From positions 17,905-81,904 of the forward strand of contig CACOVP010000003.1 in assembly GCA_902630665.1 (NCBI GenBank): a DNA stretch of 64,000 nt, given 5' to 3'. The stretch comes from an uncultured Pelagibacteraceae bacterium. Its GTDB lineage: Bacteria > Pseudomonadota > Alphaproteobacteria > Pelagibacterales > Pelagibacteraceae. Within the stretch, counting starts at the first letter, position 1. Every line of letters begins with the position of its first letter. The notes under the pieces are model-generated. The model did not search any database, was not told where the DNA came from, and saw only the letters and a program-made list of their open reading frames with translations. A program made the position numbers and the translations under genes. Positions 28,344 through 36,457 of this stretch are shown in pieces.

Positions 28344-29339
28344 ATGTCTAGGATAACAGATAATTTAAAAAAAGGTCAGAATCTTTCTTTCGAGGAAAGC
28401 AAAGTTTTGTTTAATGAACTTATGGAGGGTAAATATAATGAAAGTTCGATTATAGAAATTTTAGAGTCGCTTATTAAAAAAGGTGAAACCAAAGAAGAGT
28501 TAGCAGGAGGAATTTTCGTTTTAAGAGAAAAAGCTACTAAAGTTAAAGCTGATATAAACACCATAGATACATGCGGAACAGGAGGAGACGGGCAAAATTC
28601 TCTTAATATTTCTACTGCGGCAGCCATAGTTTTAGCCAGTATGGGTGTCAAAGTAGCTAAACATGGTAATAAAGCTGTTTCATCTAACTGCGGGTCTGCA
28701 GATGTATTAGAAGCTTTAAAAATAAATATTAATTTGAAACCAAATGAAGCAGAGGAAAGTATAAAAAAATTTAATTTTGCTTTTATGTTTGCACCTAATT
28801 ATCATTCAGCAATGAAACATGTGGGGCCTGCTAGAAAAAAAATGGGAAAAAAAACAATTTTTAATTTAATTGGTCCTTTAAGTAGTCCCGCGCAAGTAAA
28901 AAGACAAGTTATAGGAGTATTTGATAAAAAATGGATGAAACCTTTTGCTGAGGCAATTAAAGAAAATGGGGTCGTTCATGCTTTTATTGTTCATAGCGAA
29001 GATGGGATGGATGAAATATCGCCATTTGCAAAAACAAATGTAGTTGAGCTAAAAGATAATATTATTAAAGAATTTCAAATTGATCCAAAAACTTTAGGCA
29101 TCGACTGTTCAATTAAGGAAAATTTAAAAGGAAAAAATGCTGAATATAATGCCGAAAAAATAATAGAAATATTTAAAGGCCAAAAAAATGAATTTTCTCA
29201 ATCTGTCGCTCTCAATGTAGCAGCAGGGTTAATTGTTTCAGGTAAAGAAAATGATTTTAAATTATCATTTGAAAAGGCTTCAAAACATTTAAATTCAGGA
29301 AATGTGTTTCATCATTTAGTAAAAATTCAATCAAATTAA
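28344..29339 (+). CDS. trpD: Anthranilate phosphoribosyltransferase
   Basis: Transfers phosphoribose from PRPP to anthranilate. The 331-residue protein shows the PRPP-loop DTCGTGGDGQNSLNIST, KHGNKAVSSNCGSAD, the anthranilate-site ARKKMGKKTIFNLIGPL and the metal-binding EDGMDE. It lies 1 base after trpG and shares a base with trpC. Confidence 0.96.
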   Translation: MSRITDNLKKGQNLSFEESKVLFNELMEGKYNESSIIEILESLIKKGETKEELAGGIFVLREKATKVKADINTIDTCGTGGDGQNSLNISTAAAIVLASMGVKVAKHGNKAVSSNCGSADVLEALKININLKPNEAEESIKKFNFAFMFAPNYHSAMKHVGPARKKMGKKTIFNLIGPLSSPAQVKRQVIGVFDKKWMKPFAEAIKENGVVHAFIVHSEDGMDEISPFAKTNVVELKDNIIKEFQIDPKTLGIDCSIKENLKGKNAEYNAEKIIEIFKGQKNEFSQSVALNVAAGLIVSGKENDFKLSFEKASKHLNSGNVFHHLVKIQSN

Positions 29340-30130
29340 TGACAAATATTTTAGAAAAAATTATTACGGATAAAAAAAACTCTTTAGAACTTATTAAAAA
29401 AGAAAAGTCTTTAGGCACTTTAGAAAAAAATATAAAAGATCAAATTTTTTTAAATTTTAAAGAAGTAATTCAAAAAAATAATAGTGTATCTTTAATAGCA
29501 GAAATTAAAAAAGCTAGCCCTTCTGCTGGTGTTCTTATAAATAATTTTAATCATTTAGATATTGCAAAAATGTATATAGATAATGGTGCCACATGCCTTT
29601 CAGTTTTGACAGAGGAAAAGTATTTTTTAGGAAAATTGGATTATATTCATGATATAAAAAAACAATTTAAAATACCAATTCTAGCTAAAGATTTTTTTAT
29701 AGATCCTTATCAAATTGCTTTATCTAAAAGCTATGGTTGCGATTGTGTTTTGGTAATAATTGCAGCACTTGATGGAACCCAAGCAGATGAAATTTATTCC
29801 GAGGCATTAAAACATAAGCTATCAGTCATAGTTGAAGTGCATAATCAAAAAGAGGCTGAAATGGCCTTAAAATTTGATCAAGCATTAATTGGAATAAATA
29901 ATAGGAATTTGAAAACACTTGAGGTTTCTTTAAATAATACCATTTCAATTTTTGAAGTTATTAAATCACATAAAGGCCCTATTATTTCTGAAAGCGGAAT
30001 TAAAACCGCAAATGACGCAAAATATATTTACGAAAAAACCGGTATTAAAAATTTTCTTATTGGAGAATCACTTTTAAAATCTGACAATCCTAGTGAATTA
30101 ATGAAAAAATTAATTCAAATTAGTCAATAA
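29339..30130 (+). CDS. trpC: Indole-3-glycerol phosphate synthase
   Basis: Closes the indole ring from carboxyphenylamino-deoxyribulose phosphate. The 263-residue barrel has the family elements IAEIKKASPSAG, LSVLTEEKYFLG, AKDFFIDPYQI, VIVEVHN, IGINNRNLKT and ISESGI with the phosphate site. Last of the trpEGDC run; trpF, trpB and trpA are not in the window. In many relatives moaC and moeA follow; here lexA comes next. Confidence 0.96.
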   Translation: MTNILEKIITDKKNSLELIKKEKSLGTLEKNIKDQIFLNFKEVIQKNNSVSLIAEIKKASPSAGVLINNFNHLDIAKMYIDNGATCLSVLTEEKYFLGKLDYIHDIKKQFKIPILAKDFFIDPYQIALSKSYGCDCVLVIIAALDGTQADEIYSEALKHKLSVIVEVHNQKEAEMALKFDQALIGINNRNLKTLEVSLNNTISIFEVIKSHKGPIISESGIKTANDAKYIYEKTGIKNFLIGESLLKSDNPSELMKKLIQISQ

Positions 30131-30163
30131 ATTAGCTATTTATTTGAAGTTGTAATTTAAAAA

Positions 30164-30178
30164 GAACTTTTATAGAAC
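30164..30178 (+). promoter_or_regulatory. LexA (SOS) box upstream of lexA
   Basis: The sequence GAAC-TTTTATA-GAAC is an exact copy of the alphaproteobacterial LexA operator, GAAC-N7-GAAC. It ends 22 bases before the preferred lexA start, so lexA is very probably autoregulated. It lies in the 50-70 base gap after trpC. Confidence 0.85.
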
Positions 30179-30200
30179 ATAAATGTACGAGGTTTGTTCT

Positions 30201-30875
30201 ATGCTTACAAAAAAACAAAAAAACTTATTAATATTTATCAATAAGAAGATTAGATCTTCAGGTATTTCTCCGTCTTACGAAGAAATGAAAAATTCACTCA
30301 ACCTTAAGTCGAAATCAGGAATACATAGATTAATTTCTGCATTAGAAGAAAGAGGTTTTGTTAAGCGTTTGGCACATAAAGCAAGAGCATTAGAGGTAGT
30401 AAAATTACCAGAAAACGCTAGCGCAAATGATATATTTAACACATTTACACCAAGCGTTATCAAAGGCGGATTAGACAAGAATGATAATAAATCTACTGAT
30501 GTTTCAGTATTAGGAAGTATTGCAGCTGGTACACCGATTGAAGCTATTCAACAAGAAGTTGATAGAGTTGCCTTACCAGAAGATCTTCAAAATAATGGTG
30601 AGCATTATGGCCTTAAAGTAAAAGGTGACTCAATGATTGAAGCAGGTATTGCTGACGGTGATACTGTTATTATAAAAAAAGTTTCAAATGTAGATAATGG
30701 TCAGATTGCTGTAGTCTTAATAGACGACCAAGAAGCTACTTTAAAAAGAGTAAGAAAAAAAGGGAACACTATCGCTCTTGAAGCAGCAAATCGAAATTAT
30801 GGAACTAAAATTTACGCTGCGAATAGAATAAAAATACAAGGTAAACTTGTTTCTTTGTATAGAAACTTCCATTAA
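30201..30875 (+). CDS. lexA: LexA repressor
   Basis: SOS repressor of 224 residues from the ATG chosen here. A GAGG ribosome site stands 8 bases before this ATG; an in-frame ATG six codons upstream (30183) lacks one and would place the start almost on the operator. The N-terminal winged helix (LTKKQKNLLIFI, SPSYEEMKNSL) and C-terminal peptidase domain are intact: cleavage bond A109-G110 in IAAGTP, catalytic S144 in GDSMIEAG and K182 in ATLKRV. It should repress DNA repair genes until RecA-stimulated self-cleavage. Confidence 0.95.
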   Translation: MLTKKQKNLLIFINKKIRSSGISPSYEEMKNSLNLKSKSGIHRLISALEERGFVKRLAHKARALEVVKLPENASANDIFNTFTPSVIKGGLDKNDNKSTDVSVLGSIAAGTPIEAIQQEVDRVALPEDLQNNGEHYGLKVKGDSMIEAGIADGDTVIIKKVSNVDNGQIAVVLIDDQEATLKRVRKKGNTIALEAANRNYGTKIYAANRIKIQGKLVSLYRNFH

Positions 30876-30894
30876 AATAGTCTAATTAATAAAA

Positions 30895-32283
30895 ATGTCT
30901 TTTAATTGTAGGTTTGCGCCCTCTCCTACTGGGCCTCTTCATATTGGCGGAGTACGAACAGCCTTATTCAATTGGCTTTTAGCTAAAAAAAATAACGGTA
31001 AATATTTTCTTAGGATAGAGGATACTGATAAAGAAAGATCTAAAAATGAATTCAAAAAACAGATTATTACATCTTTGGCTTGGCTTGGTATTGAACACGA
31101 TGGAGATGAGTATATTCAATCTAAAAATATATCTAAACACGTTGCAGTTGCAGAAGAATTGTTAAAAAAAGGTTTTGCTTACAAATGTTATTGCTCTGAA
31201 GAAGAAATTAATGAGCAAAAAGAAAAATGCAAAAAACAAGGAATACCCTATGTTTATAATAGAAAATGGAGAGACGCCAAAGATTTAAAAATTCCAGAAG
31301 GAGTAAAACCGGTATTAAGATTCAAAAGTAAAATATCAGGAAATACAATTATAAAAGATTTAGTTCAAGGCGAAAGAAATATTTCAAATTCCACTATTGA
31401 AGATTTTGTAATTTTAAGAAAAGATAATACTCCAACATACCAGCTTTCGGCCACGGTTGATGATCATGAAATGAAGATAACTCATGTTATTAGAGGAGAT
31501 GATCACATGATCAATTCTTTTAAACAGAGACAGATTTATGAAGCAATGGCTTGGGAAGTCCCAAACTTTGCACACATACCTTTAATTCATAGCGAACAAG
31601 GAAAAAAGTTGTCAAAAAGGGATAATGCTTCCACTCTTGAAGATTATATTAAAATAGGGGTTATATCAGACGCTTTAAGAAATTATTTATTAAGATTAGG
31701 ATGGTCTTACAAAGATAAAGAAATTTTTACAAAGCAAGAAAGTATTGATTTATTTGACTTAAGTGGTGTTGGTAAATCTCCTTCAAAATTAGATATGAAT
31801 AGAATTTATTCAATTAATGAAACGTACATAAAATCTATTGATGAAAAAGATCTTTTTAATTTCTTCAAGGAATATGTTTCAAAATACAAACAACCTTTAA
31901 ATCAATCAAAAGAGAGTATTCTTTTAAAATCTATGGGTTTTTTAAAAAATAAAGCAAAAACCCTAGAGGATATTTGGAATAACGCCCAGTATATTATTAA
32001 TGATAAAATCGAGATTAGCACAGATGATAAAAAATTAATTGATGACTTTTCAAAAAAAATAATAAATGAATTTATTAATGAATATGAGAAACTTTCTTCA
32101 TTATCTAAAGAAACTTTAGAACCTTTAATAAAGTCACTAATTGATAAACATAAAACTAATTTTAAAGGTGTAGGACAACCTTTAAGGATAGCGCTAGTCG
32201 GCTCTAGATTTGGACCTGGTCTTTATGATGTTATTCTCTCATTAGATAAGGCTGAAGTACTTAAAAGACTAAAACAAATTTAA
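30895..32283 (+). CDS. gltX: Glutamyl-tRNA synthetase
   Basis: Class-I synthetase of 462 residues charging tRNA(Glu). The HIGH motif reads HIGG (16-19) within APSPTGPLHIGGVRTAL, and the KMSKS counterpart reads KLSKR within EQGKKLSKRDNA. The intervening RIEDTD is typical. A Cys-containing segment CYCSEEEINEQKEKCKKQG corresponds to the usual zinc or ex-zinc region. It shares one base with the following nuclease-like gene. Confidence 0.96.
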   Translation: MSFNCRFAPSPTGPLHIGGVRTALFNWLLAKKNNGKYFLRIEDTDKERSKNEFKKQIITSLAWLGIEHDGDEYIQSKNISKHVAVAEELLKKGFAYKCYCSEEEINEQKEKCKKQGIPYVYNRKWRDAKDLKIPEGVKPVLRFKSKISGNTIIKDLVQGERNISNSTIEDFVILRKDNTPTYQLSATVDDHEMKITHVIRGDDHMINSFKQRQIYEAMAWEVPNFAHIPLIHSEQGKKLSKRDNASTLEDYIKIGVISDALRNYLLRLGWSYKDKEIFTKQESIDLFDLSGVGKSPSKLDMNRIYSINETYIKSIDEKDLFNFFKEYVSKYKQPLNQSKESILLKSMGFLKNKAKTLEDIWNNAQYIINDKIEISTDDKKLIDDFSKKIINEFINEYEKLSSLSKETLEPLIKSLIDKHKTNFKGVGQPLRIALVGSRFGPGLYDVILSLDKAEVLKRLKQI

Positions 32284-33050
32284 TGAAAGACGCTGTATCT
32301 TTCAGAACAAGAAAAACTTCTATTTACGATAAAAAATCTAATACTCCTTTTAAAATTAGTAGGTCTAAATTTTTCAACTTTATGAGCTGTAAAAGGTGCT
32401 TTTATTTAGATCGTGTAAAAGGACTAAAAGAACCCTCAATGCCTGGATGGGCTCTAAACGTTGCGGTCGATGAGTTATTAAAGAAAGAATTTGATCATTA
32501 TAGAAAAGAACAAAAACCCCATCCAGTTATGGTTAAACATCAACTCAACTTTGTTCCTTATAAGCACAAAGATTTAGATCTGTGGAGAAATTCTTTAAAA
32601 GGTGGCATTTCATATTTGGATGAAAATACAAACCTTATAATTCACGGAGGTATTGATGATATTTGGTTTGATTTGACTGAAAAAAAATTAGTTGTTGTAG
32701 ATTATAAAGCCCAGTCGTCTACTTATCCCGTAACAGTTTCTTCTTATCTCGATGCTGAATGGCATCTTAGTTATAAATTACAGATGGATATTTATGTTCA
32801 TATCTTAAGGAAAATGAATTTTAAGGTTTCAGACCGAACTTTTTTTTATGTTTGTAATGGGGAGAAAACAAATAATAAATTTGATAATAAGATAGATTTT
32901 AAAACTACACTAATCCCATACCAAGTAAATACTGATTGGATAGAGAAAAAAATAATTGAAATGAAAGATGTTCTAAACTTAGATGAACCACCTAAAATTG
33001 AAAAAACTTGTGAAAAGTGTGCTTATCTTGAAGGTGGAAAGAAATTTTAA
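32283..33050 (+). CDS. PD-(D/E)XK nuclease-like protein with paired CxxC motifs
   Basis: Protein of 255 residues resembling RecB/Cas4-type PD-(D/E)XK proteins. The core motif is GGIDDIWFD (D125/D126) followed by VVVDYKA (D140, K142), the D...(D/E)xK arrangement. Two Cys pairs, C36/C39 near the start and C243/C246 near the end, could hold an iron-sulfur cluster as in Cas4 and AddB. No cas or add genes are nearby. It overlaps gltX by one base and ends 1 base from a convergent gene. Substrate is unknown; a DNA-repair role is only suggested by family. Confidence 0.7.
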   Translation: MKDAVSFRTRKTSIYDKKSNTPFKISRSKFFNFMSCKRCFYLDRVKGLKEPSMPGWALNVAVDELLKKEFDHYRKEQKPHPVMVKHQLNFVPYKHKDLDLWRNSLKGGISYLDENTNLIIHGGIDDIWFDLTEKKLVVVDYKAQSSTYPVTVSSYLDAEWHLSYKLQMDIYVHILRKMNFKVSDRTFFYVCNGEKTNNKFDNKIDFKTTLIPYQVNTDWIEKKIIEMKDVLNLDEPPKIEKTCEKCAYLEGGKKF

Positions 33051-33051
33051 T

Positions 33052-33717
33052 TTATTTGTTATTATTTTCATCATCATTATTAGATGATTGATCTGTAGAT
33101 GATTGATCTGTAGATGATTGATCTGTATTTTCTGATTGAGTTTCTTCTTGAGTAGTTTCTGTTGGTGTTTCCTCTTGAACTGGCTGTTCAGGTTCTGGCT
33201 GCGGTCTAGCTGTTGATTCCTGTGATTGAGCTCTTGCAATATCTGCTGCACTTTGTGGAGATGGATCTCTTCTCATAAAGAAATATATTCCAGCAGCAAT
33301 AACTGCAATAGCACCTAGTATGTACAACATGATATTTACAATACTTAATCCCTCTTTTTCTTCTTCAATTGGTGTTTCTTCTGTAACTGGTTTCACTTCC
33401 TCTTCTTCAGGTTTAGCGTCTTGTTCTTGGTTTGCCTCAGCGTTAACTTCTTCTTTTGGCTCTTCAGTTTGAGGAGATGGCTCAGGTTCTGGTTCTGGCT
33501 CCGGTTCTTTAGCTGGTTCTGGTTCCGGCTCTGGTTCTGGTTCCGGCTCTGGTTCTGGTTCTGGTTCTGGCTCAGGTTCCTTTTTAGGCTCAGGAGCGGG
33601 CGTTGAAACTTCAGTTTTAGGAGCTTGGGCTACGTCTTCTTTATTCTTAATTAGAGGATCTAATGCCCCTGTTACGACAAGAATTATGCCAGCAGCTATA
33701 ACTATAAATGGATCCAT
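33052..33717 (-). CDS. Acidic Glu-Pro repeat membrane protein
   Basis: Protein of 221 residues with low sequence complexity. A short hydrophobic start ([16 protein letters not shown]) is followed by about 75 residues of EP repeats and acidic linker (about 40-120), a membrane span (about 128-148, [19 protein letters not shown]) and a polar Gln/Thr/Ser tail ending in three STDQS repeats. A rigid Pro-rich spacer across the periplasm, as in TonB-like or cell-wall-spanning proteins, would be consistent, but this is inference. No ligand or enzyme motif is visible. No partner genes are adjacent. Confidence 0.6.
   Translation of the reverse strand: MDPFIVIAAGIILVVTGALDPLIKNKEDVAQAPKTEVSTPAPEPKKEPEPEPEPEPEPEPEPEPEPEPAKEPEPEPEPEPSPQTEEPKEEVNAEANQEQDAKPEEEEVKPVTEETPIEEEKEGLSIVNIMLYILGAIAVIAAGIYFFMRRDPSPQSAADIARAQSQESTARPQPEPEQPVQEETPTETTQEETQSENTDQSSTDQSSTDQSSNNDDENNNK
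33081..33125. repeat. Three perfect 15-bp tandem repeats
   Basis: The unit TAGATGATTGATCTG occurs three times in a row without change, inside the tail of the acidic membrane-protein gene. It codes for repeated STDQS pentapeptides. The multiple of three means copy-number changes would keep the frame. Confidence 0.9.
33480..33590. repeat. Degenerate hexamer repeat coding Glu-Pro
   Basis: A run of GGTTCT / GGTTCC / GGCTCT / GGCTCC hexamers and close variants, interrupted once by TTAGCT. On the coding (minus) strand it gives alternating Glu and Pro codons. Third-base variation shows selection for the peptide rather than very recent slippage. Its GC content is well above the surroundings. Confidence 0.8.
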
Positions 33718-33851
33718 GAGTCGGATTCTAAACTTTTGGTTTATTAAATCACCTTTTTATGTGAACGATTTGGGTGCTGTGTGAATAAAAAAATACGAAA
33801 ATATTGAGTTTTTAGCGATAAAATTTCCTTAAAATTTGATAATATCCAATA
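33718..33851. other. Intergenic region between acidic membrane protein and small ORF
   Basis: This 134-base gap separates divergent genes and is the longest non-coding stretch in the window. It must hold the promoter of the acidic protein. No convincing -35/-10 pair, hairpin or repeat is evident; GATAAT at 33838-33843 is the best -10-like match on the plus strand. Confidence 0.4.
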
Positions 33852-33974
33852 ATGAATTCAATTTTTCTATTTTTTTTGACGGCATATATTATTTATTATC
33901 TTTTTAGACCTGTAACAAAAAAAGAAATCGAGAAATTTGAAAATCCTGATAACTGGTCAAATATGGGTCTTTAA
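33852..33974 (+). CDS. Small single-span membrane protein, 40 residues
   Basis: A short open frame starting ATG AAT TCA. It codes a hydrophobic N-terminal span (about 2-18, SIFLFFLTAYIIYYLF) and a charged tail with KKEIEKFENPDNW. The membrane span followed by an amphipathic tail is unlikely by chance, though no homologue is recognised. Its end overlaps the end of the convergent HDAC-like gene by 18 bases. No strong ribosome site is visible. Confidence 0.45.
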   Translation: MNSIFLFFLTAYIIYYLFRPVTKKEIEKFENPDNWSNMGL

Positions 33975-34886
33975 CCCTTTAAGGTGCTCAATAATACTTT
34001 CAGATAAAGCTTGAAGATCATAACCACCTTCCAAAAAAGAAATTACCCTTCCTTTAGAATGAATATTAGCAATTTCAGTTATTTTTTTTGTAATCGTAAA
34101 AAAATCACTAGACTCTAAGTTTATATTTGCTAGAGGGTCTCTTTTGTGGGCATCAAAACCAGCAGAAATTAAAATAACTTCTGGCTTAAACTTTTCTATA
34201 GGAGTTAAAACTTTTTTTTCAAAAATTTCATGAAATTCTTCACCTATTATGCCAGCTTTTAAAGTGGCGTTATAAATATTACCTACGCCAGTTTCATTTT
34301 CAGCTCCAGTTCCTGGAAATAATGGAAATTCATGAGAGGATCCATAAGCAACAGACTTATCTTTATAAAATATTTCTTGGGTTCCGTTACCATGATGAAC
34401 ATCAAAATCAATAATAGCTACTTTTCCTATATTGTATTTTTTTTGTAAATATCTTGCTGCAACTGCAATATTATTAATAAAACAAAAACCATTAGCTCGA
34501 ACAGTTTCTGCATGATGTCCTGGGGGTCTGACCGCACAAAAAACTCGCTCATTATTTTTAATTAGATCATTACAAGCAGCAATACCTGAACCACAGGATC
34601 TTAAAATTGCATTTTCACTATTAGGACATAATATTGTATCTGCGTACGGCTCTTTCTCAACACCGATAATTCCTTCTTTTGGAATATTAGCAAATATCTG
34701 TTCAATATGTTTCTTAGGATGCACTAATGAAACTATTTCTAAATCCACCTTGGGAGCCTCTTTAAACTCTACTTTTAAATCGGATGATTTAATAGATTTT
34801 AGAATGCTATCTAATCTTTCTTTTCTCTCTGGGTGACCTTGTCCATTAAATTTAAGTAAACAATCTGGATGACTATAAACAATCAT
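33957..34886 (-). CDS. HDAC-family amidohydrolase (acetylpolyamine/acetoin-utilisation type)
   Basis: Zinc deacetylase fold of 309 residues. Catalytic His pair PPGHHAE (H124, H125), zinc ligands D162 and H164 in FDVHHGNGTQ and the Asp in SAGFDAH, plus GGYDL near the end, are all in place, so it should be active. Bacterial members act on acetylated polyamines or other small N-acyl amines, or on acyl-lysine; the substrate cannot be read here. It overlaps the SDR gene upstream by 4 bases, in an operon with an MhpD-like enzyme. Confidence 0.88.
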   Translation of the reverse strand: MIVYSHPDCLLKFNGQGHPERKERLDSILKSIKSSDLKVEFKEAPKVDLEIVSLVHPKKHIEQIFANIPKEGIIGVEKEPYADTILCPNSENAILRSCGSGIAACNDLIKNNERVFCAVRPPGHHAETVRANGFCFINNIAVAARYLQKKYNIGKVAIIDFDVHHGNGTQEIFYKDKSVAYGSSHEFPLFPGTGAENETGVGNIYNATLKAGIIGEEFHEIFEKKVLTPIEKFKPEVILISAGFDAHKRDPLANINLESSDFFTITKKITEIANIHSKGRVISFLEGGYDLQALSESIIEHLKGLKTHI

Positions 34887-35629
34887 CTTAAATTTTTAAT
34901 TTTTCCACCGTCTATTGAAAGGTTTTTAAAATTTGAATTTTTATCTTTAATCAGTTTATAAACTAAATTTGCGACTTCTTCAGGTTTTGTAGGTCTTTTT
35001 ATTTTCTCAATTTTGCACCTTTGTTTTAAGATTTGTTTAACACTTCTTTTAAATATTTTTGCGTCTGTTTGTACAAGTTTTTCTAGTCTGGTTGTTAAAG
35101 TCATGCCTGGATGAACTATCGATACAGAAACTTTATCAATTTTACCTTGCATAGCTAAAGCTTTTGAGAAATTATTTAACGCTGAATTAACAGCGCCGCC
35201 TATCATAAATGTATTTGAAGGATTTCTAGCGGCTCCTCCTCCAATATTAATAACTTTTCCTTTGCTTCTTTTAAGGGCAGGCCAAAAAGCTCTGCTCAGT
35301 CTTACTGCAGCTTTAAATTTTAAATTAAATCCATCTTCCCAGATATTGTCATTCAAACTTAAAAATTTTCCTCCCCTTGTTGCCCCTGCTACATTTATGA
35401 GGTAATCCAATTTTTTTATTTTTTTAGCAATTGAATTGCATGCAGATAATGATCTCAAGTCTTTAGAAATGATTAAAGAATTTTTAGGAAATTTTAAATT
35501 CTTTTGAAAACTTTTTAATTTACTTTTTGATCTTGAAACTAAAATAACTTTAATTTTTTTATCATTAAGCTTATCAGCTATTGCTGCTCCGATGCCTTGG
35601 CTAGCCCCTGTGATTAATGTTGTTTTCAT
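34883..35629 (-). CDS. SDR-family protein lacking the catalytic Tyr-Lys
   Basis: Short-chain dehydrogenase/reductase fold of 248 residues. The cofactor loop TGASQGIG (7-14) and the NVAGAT segment are normal. The usual active site is not: Ser is replaced in VINIGGGAA, and the YxxxK motif before ALNNFSKAL reads GxxxN (G144, N148). It probably binds NAD(P) but may not be a standard oxidoreductase. It is in a three-gene operon with 4-base overlaps, between the MhpD-like and HDAC-like genes. Confidence 0.8.
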   Translation of the reverse strand: MKTTLITGASQGIGAAIADKLNDKKIKVILVSRSKSKLKSFQKNLKFPKNSLIISKDLRSLSACNSIAKKIKKLDYLINVAGATRGGKFLSLNDNIWEDGFNLKFKAAVRLSRAFWPALKRSKGKVINIGGGAARNPSNTFMIGGAVNSALNNFSKALAMQGKIDKVSVSIVHPGMTLTTRLEKLVQTDAKIFKRSVKQILKQRCKIEKIKRPTKPEEVANLVYKLIKDKNSNFKNLSIDGGKIKNLR

Positions 35630-36405
35630 AAGATCTTAATATTAATATCTCTTAAATTTTCGTAAGTCACAATAATTTTGTCTTTCATATTAATTTTGTA
35701 TGGTTGAGTTAAAGAACCACAAAGTAGATAATCTCCTTTTTTAAAGCTTATATTTTTAGCTTTAAACTCATCCACAAAAGCTTTTAATGAGTCTCTAGGA
35801 TCTATTCTCTTTGTTCCAGTGAAATAGGGTTCAGTAACTTTGTCGTTGATTTTTAATCTAATCTTAATTTTATTAATATCTGTAGTTTGCCAATTCCTTA
35901 TCTCTTCTCCTATAATAATCTTACCTCCATTTCCATGGTCAGAAATTCCAAGATACATTTGAACTAGTTTATCAAATTTATTTTTTGAACTTTGTACATA
36001 CCTTGAAGACGTAATATCAATAGCTGTATATAATTTAAAATTATTTATTTTGTTTAGTAACTCATCATCAATTTTTACATTTTGATCGATTTTAAACGCA
36101 TACTCGCATTCTAAGTTAGAAGAAGGAATTTCTGAATATTCTATTTTACAGTTGGATTTTATAATAGATTCCTCAAAAATTTTACCTGGCACAGGTCCAT
36201 CGAATCCTTCTTCTTTTTGAACCTCTTTAGCAACTGCTCCTATTTTCCAACCTACTGTCTTTTTTTCCAATTCTTTATAAAATATATTTAAAGCTCTGTA
36301 TGCTTCATCTCGATTTTTTGGAATTTCATTTTTGCTGAACCCATTTAGATCAACTAAAGTTTTCTTCATCCATGCATTAGCTAGTTCTGTGCCCAACTTC
36401 TTCAT
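35626..36405 (-). CDS. MhpD/FAH-family hydratase or decarboxylase
   Basis: Protein of 259 residues of the 2-keto-4-pentenoate hydratase / 2-oxo-hepta-3-ene-dioate hydratase group. The helical N-terminal part (DEAYRALNIFYKE, VGWKIGA) leads to the beta-rich domain with LECEYAFKI, where the two Glu fit metal ligands, and ends GDYLLCGSLTQPY. Family enzymes hydrate or decarboxylate 2-keto-enoic acids from ring or sugar-acid breakdown. It is the first gene of an SDR-HDAC operon, divergent from the DUF1907 gene. Exact reaction unknown. Confidence 0.82.
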   Translation of the reverse strand: MKKLGTELANAWMKKTLVDLNGFSKNEIPKNRDEAYRALNIFYKELEKKTVGWKIGAVAKEVQKEEGFDGPVPGKIFEESIIKSNCKIEYSEIPSSNLECEYAFKIDQNVKIDDELLNKINNFKLYTAIDITSSRYVQSSKNKFDKLVQMYLGISDHGNGGKIIIGEEIRNWQTTDINKIKIRLKINDKVTEPYFTGTKRIDPRDSLKAFVDEFKAKNISFKKGDYLLCGSLTQPYKINMKDKIIVTYENLRDINIKIL

Positions 36406-36457
36406 AATAAAAAATTATATTTAATTGATAAACTTCTTTAAATGATATTAATAGATT

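Noticed and set aside
32979..33251. Gln/Leu/His-rich frame with [12 protein letters not shown] repeats
   Set aside because: Out-of-frame reading of the 15-bp repeats in the acidic membrane-protein gene.
33480..33590. Hexamer repeat region as a possible CRISPR or mobile-element relic
   Set aside because: Units are contiguous, coding and degenerate at third positions, with no spacers.
33421..33606. Trp/Phe/Arg-rich plus-strand frame
   Set aside because: Antisense reading of the Glu-Pro hexamer repeats; composition is unlike a real protein.
33718..33851. Possible small RNA or riboswitch in the longest intergenic gap
   Set aside because: No stable stem or recognisable riboswitch core could be found by eye.
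36406..36457. TTGATA-N17-TTAATA as a promoter for the DUF1907 gene
   Set aside because: The -10 would end only 4 bases before the ATG, placing the transcription start inside the gene; kept as too weak.
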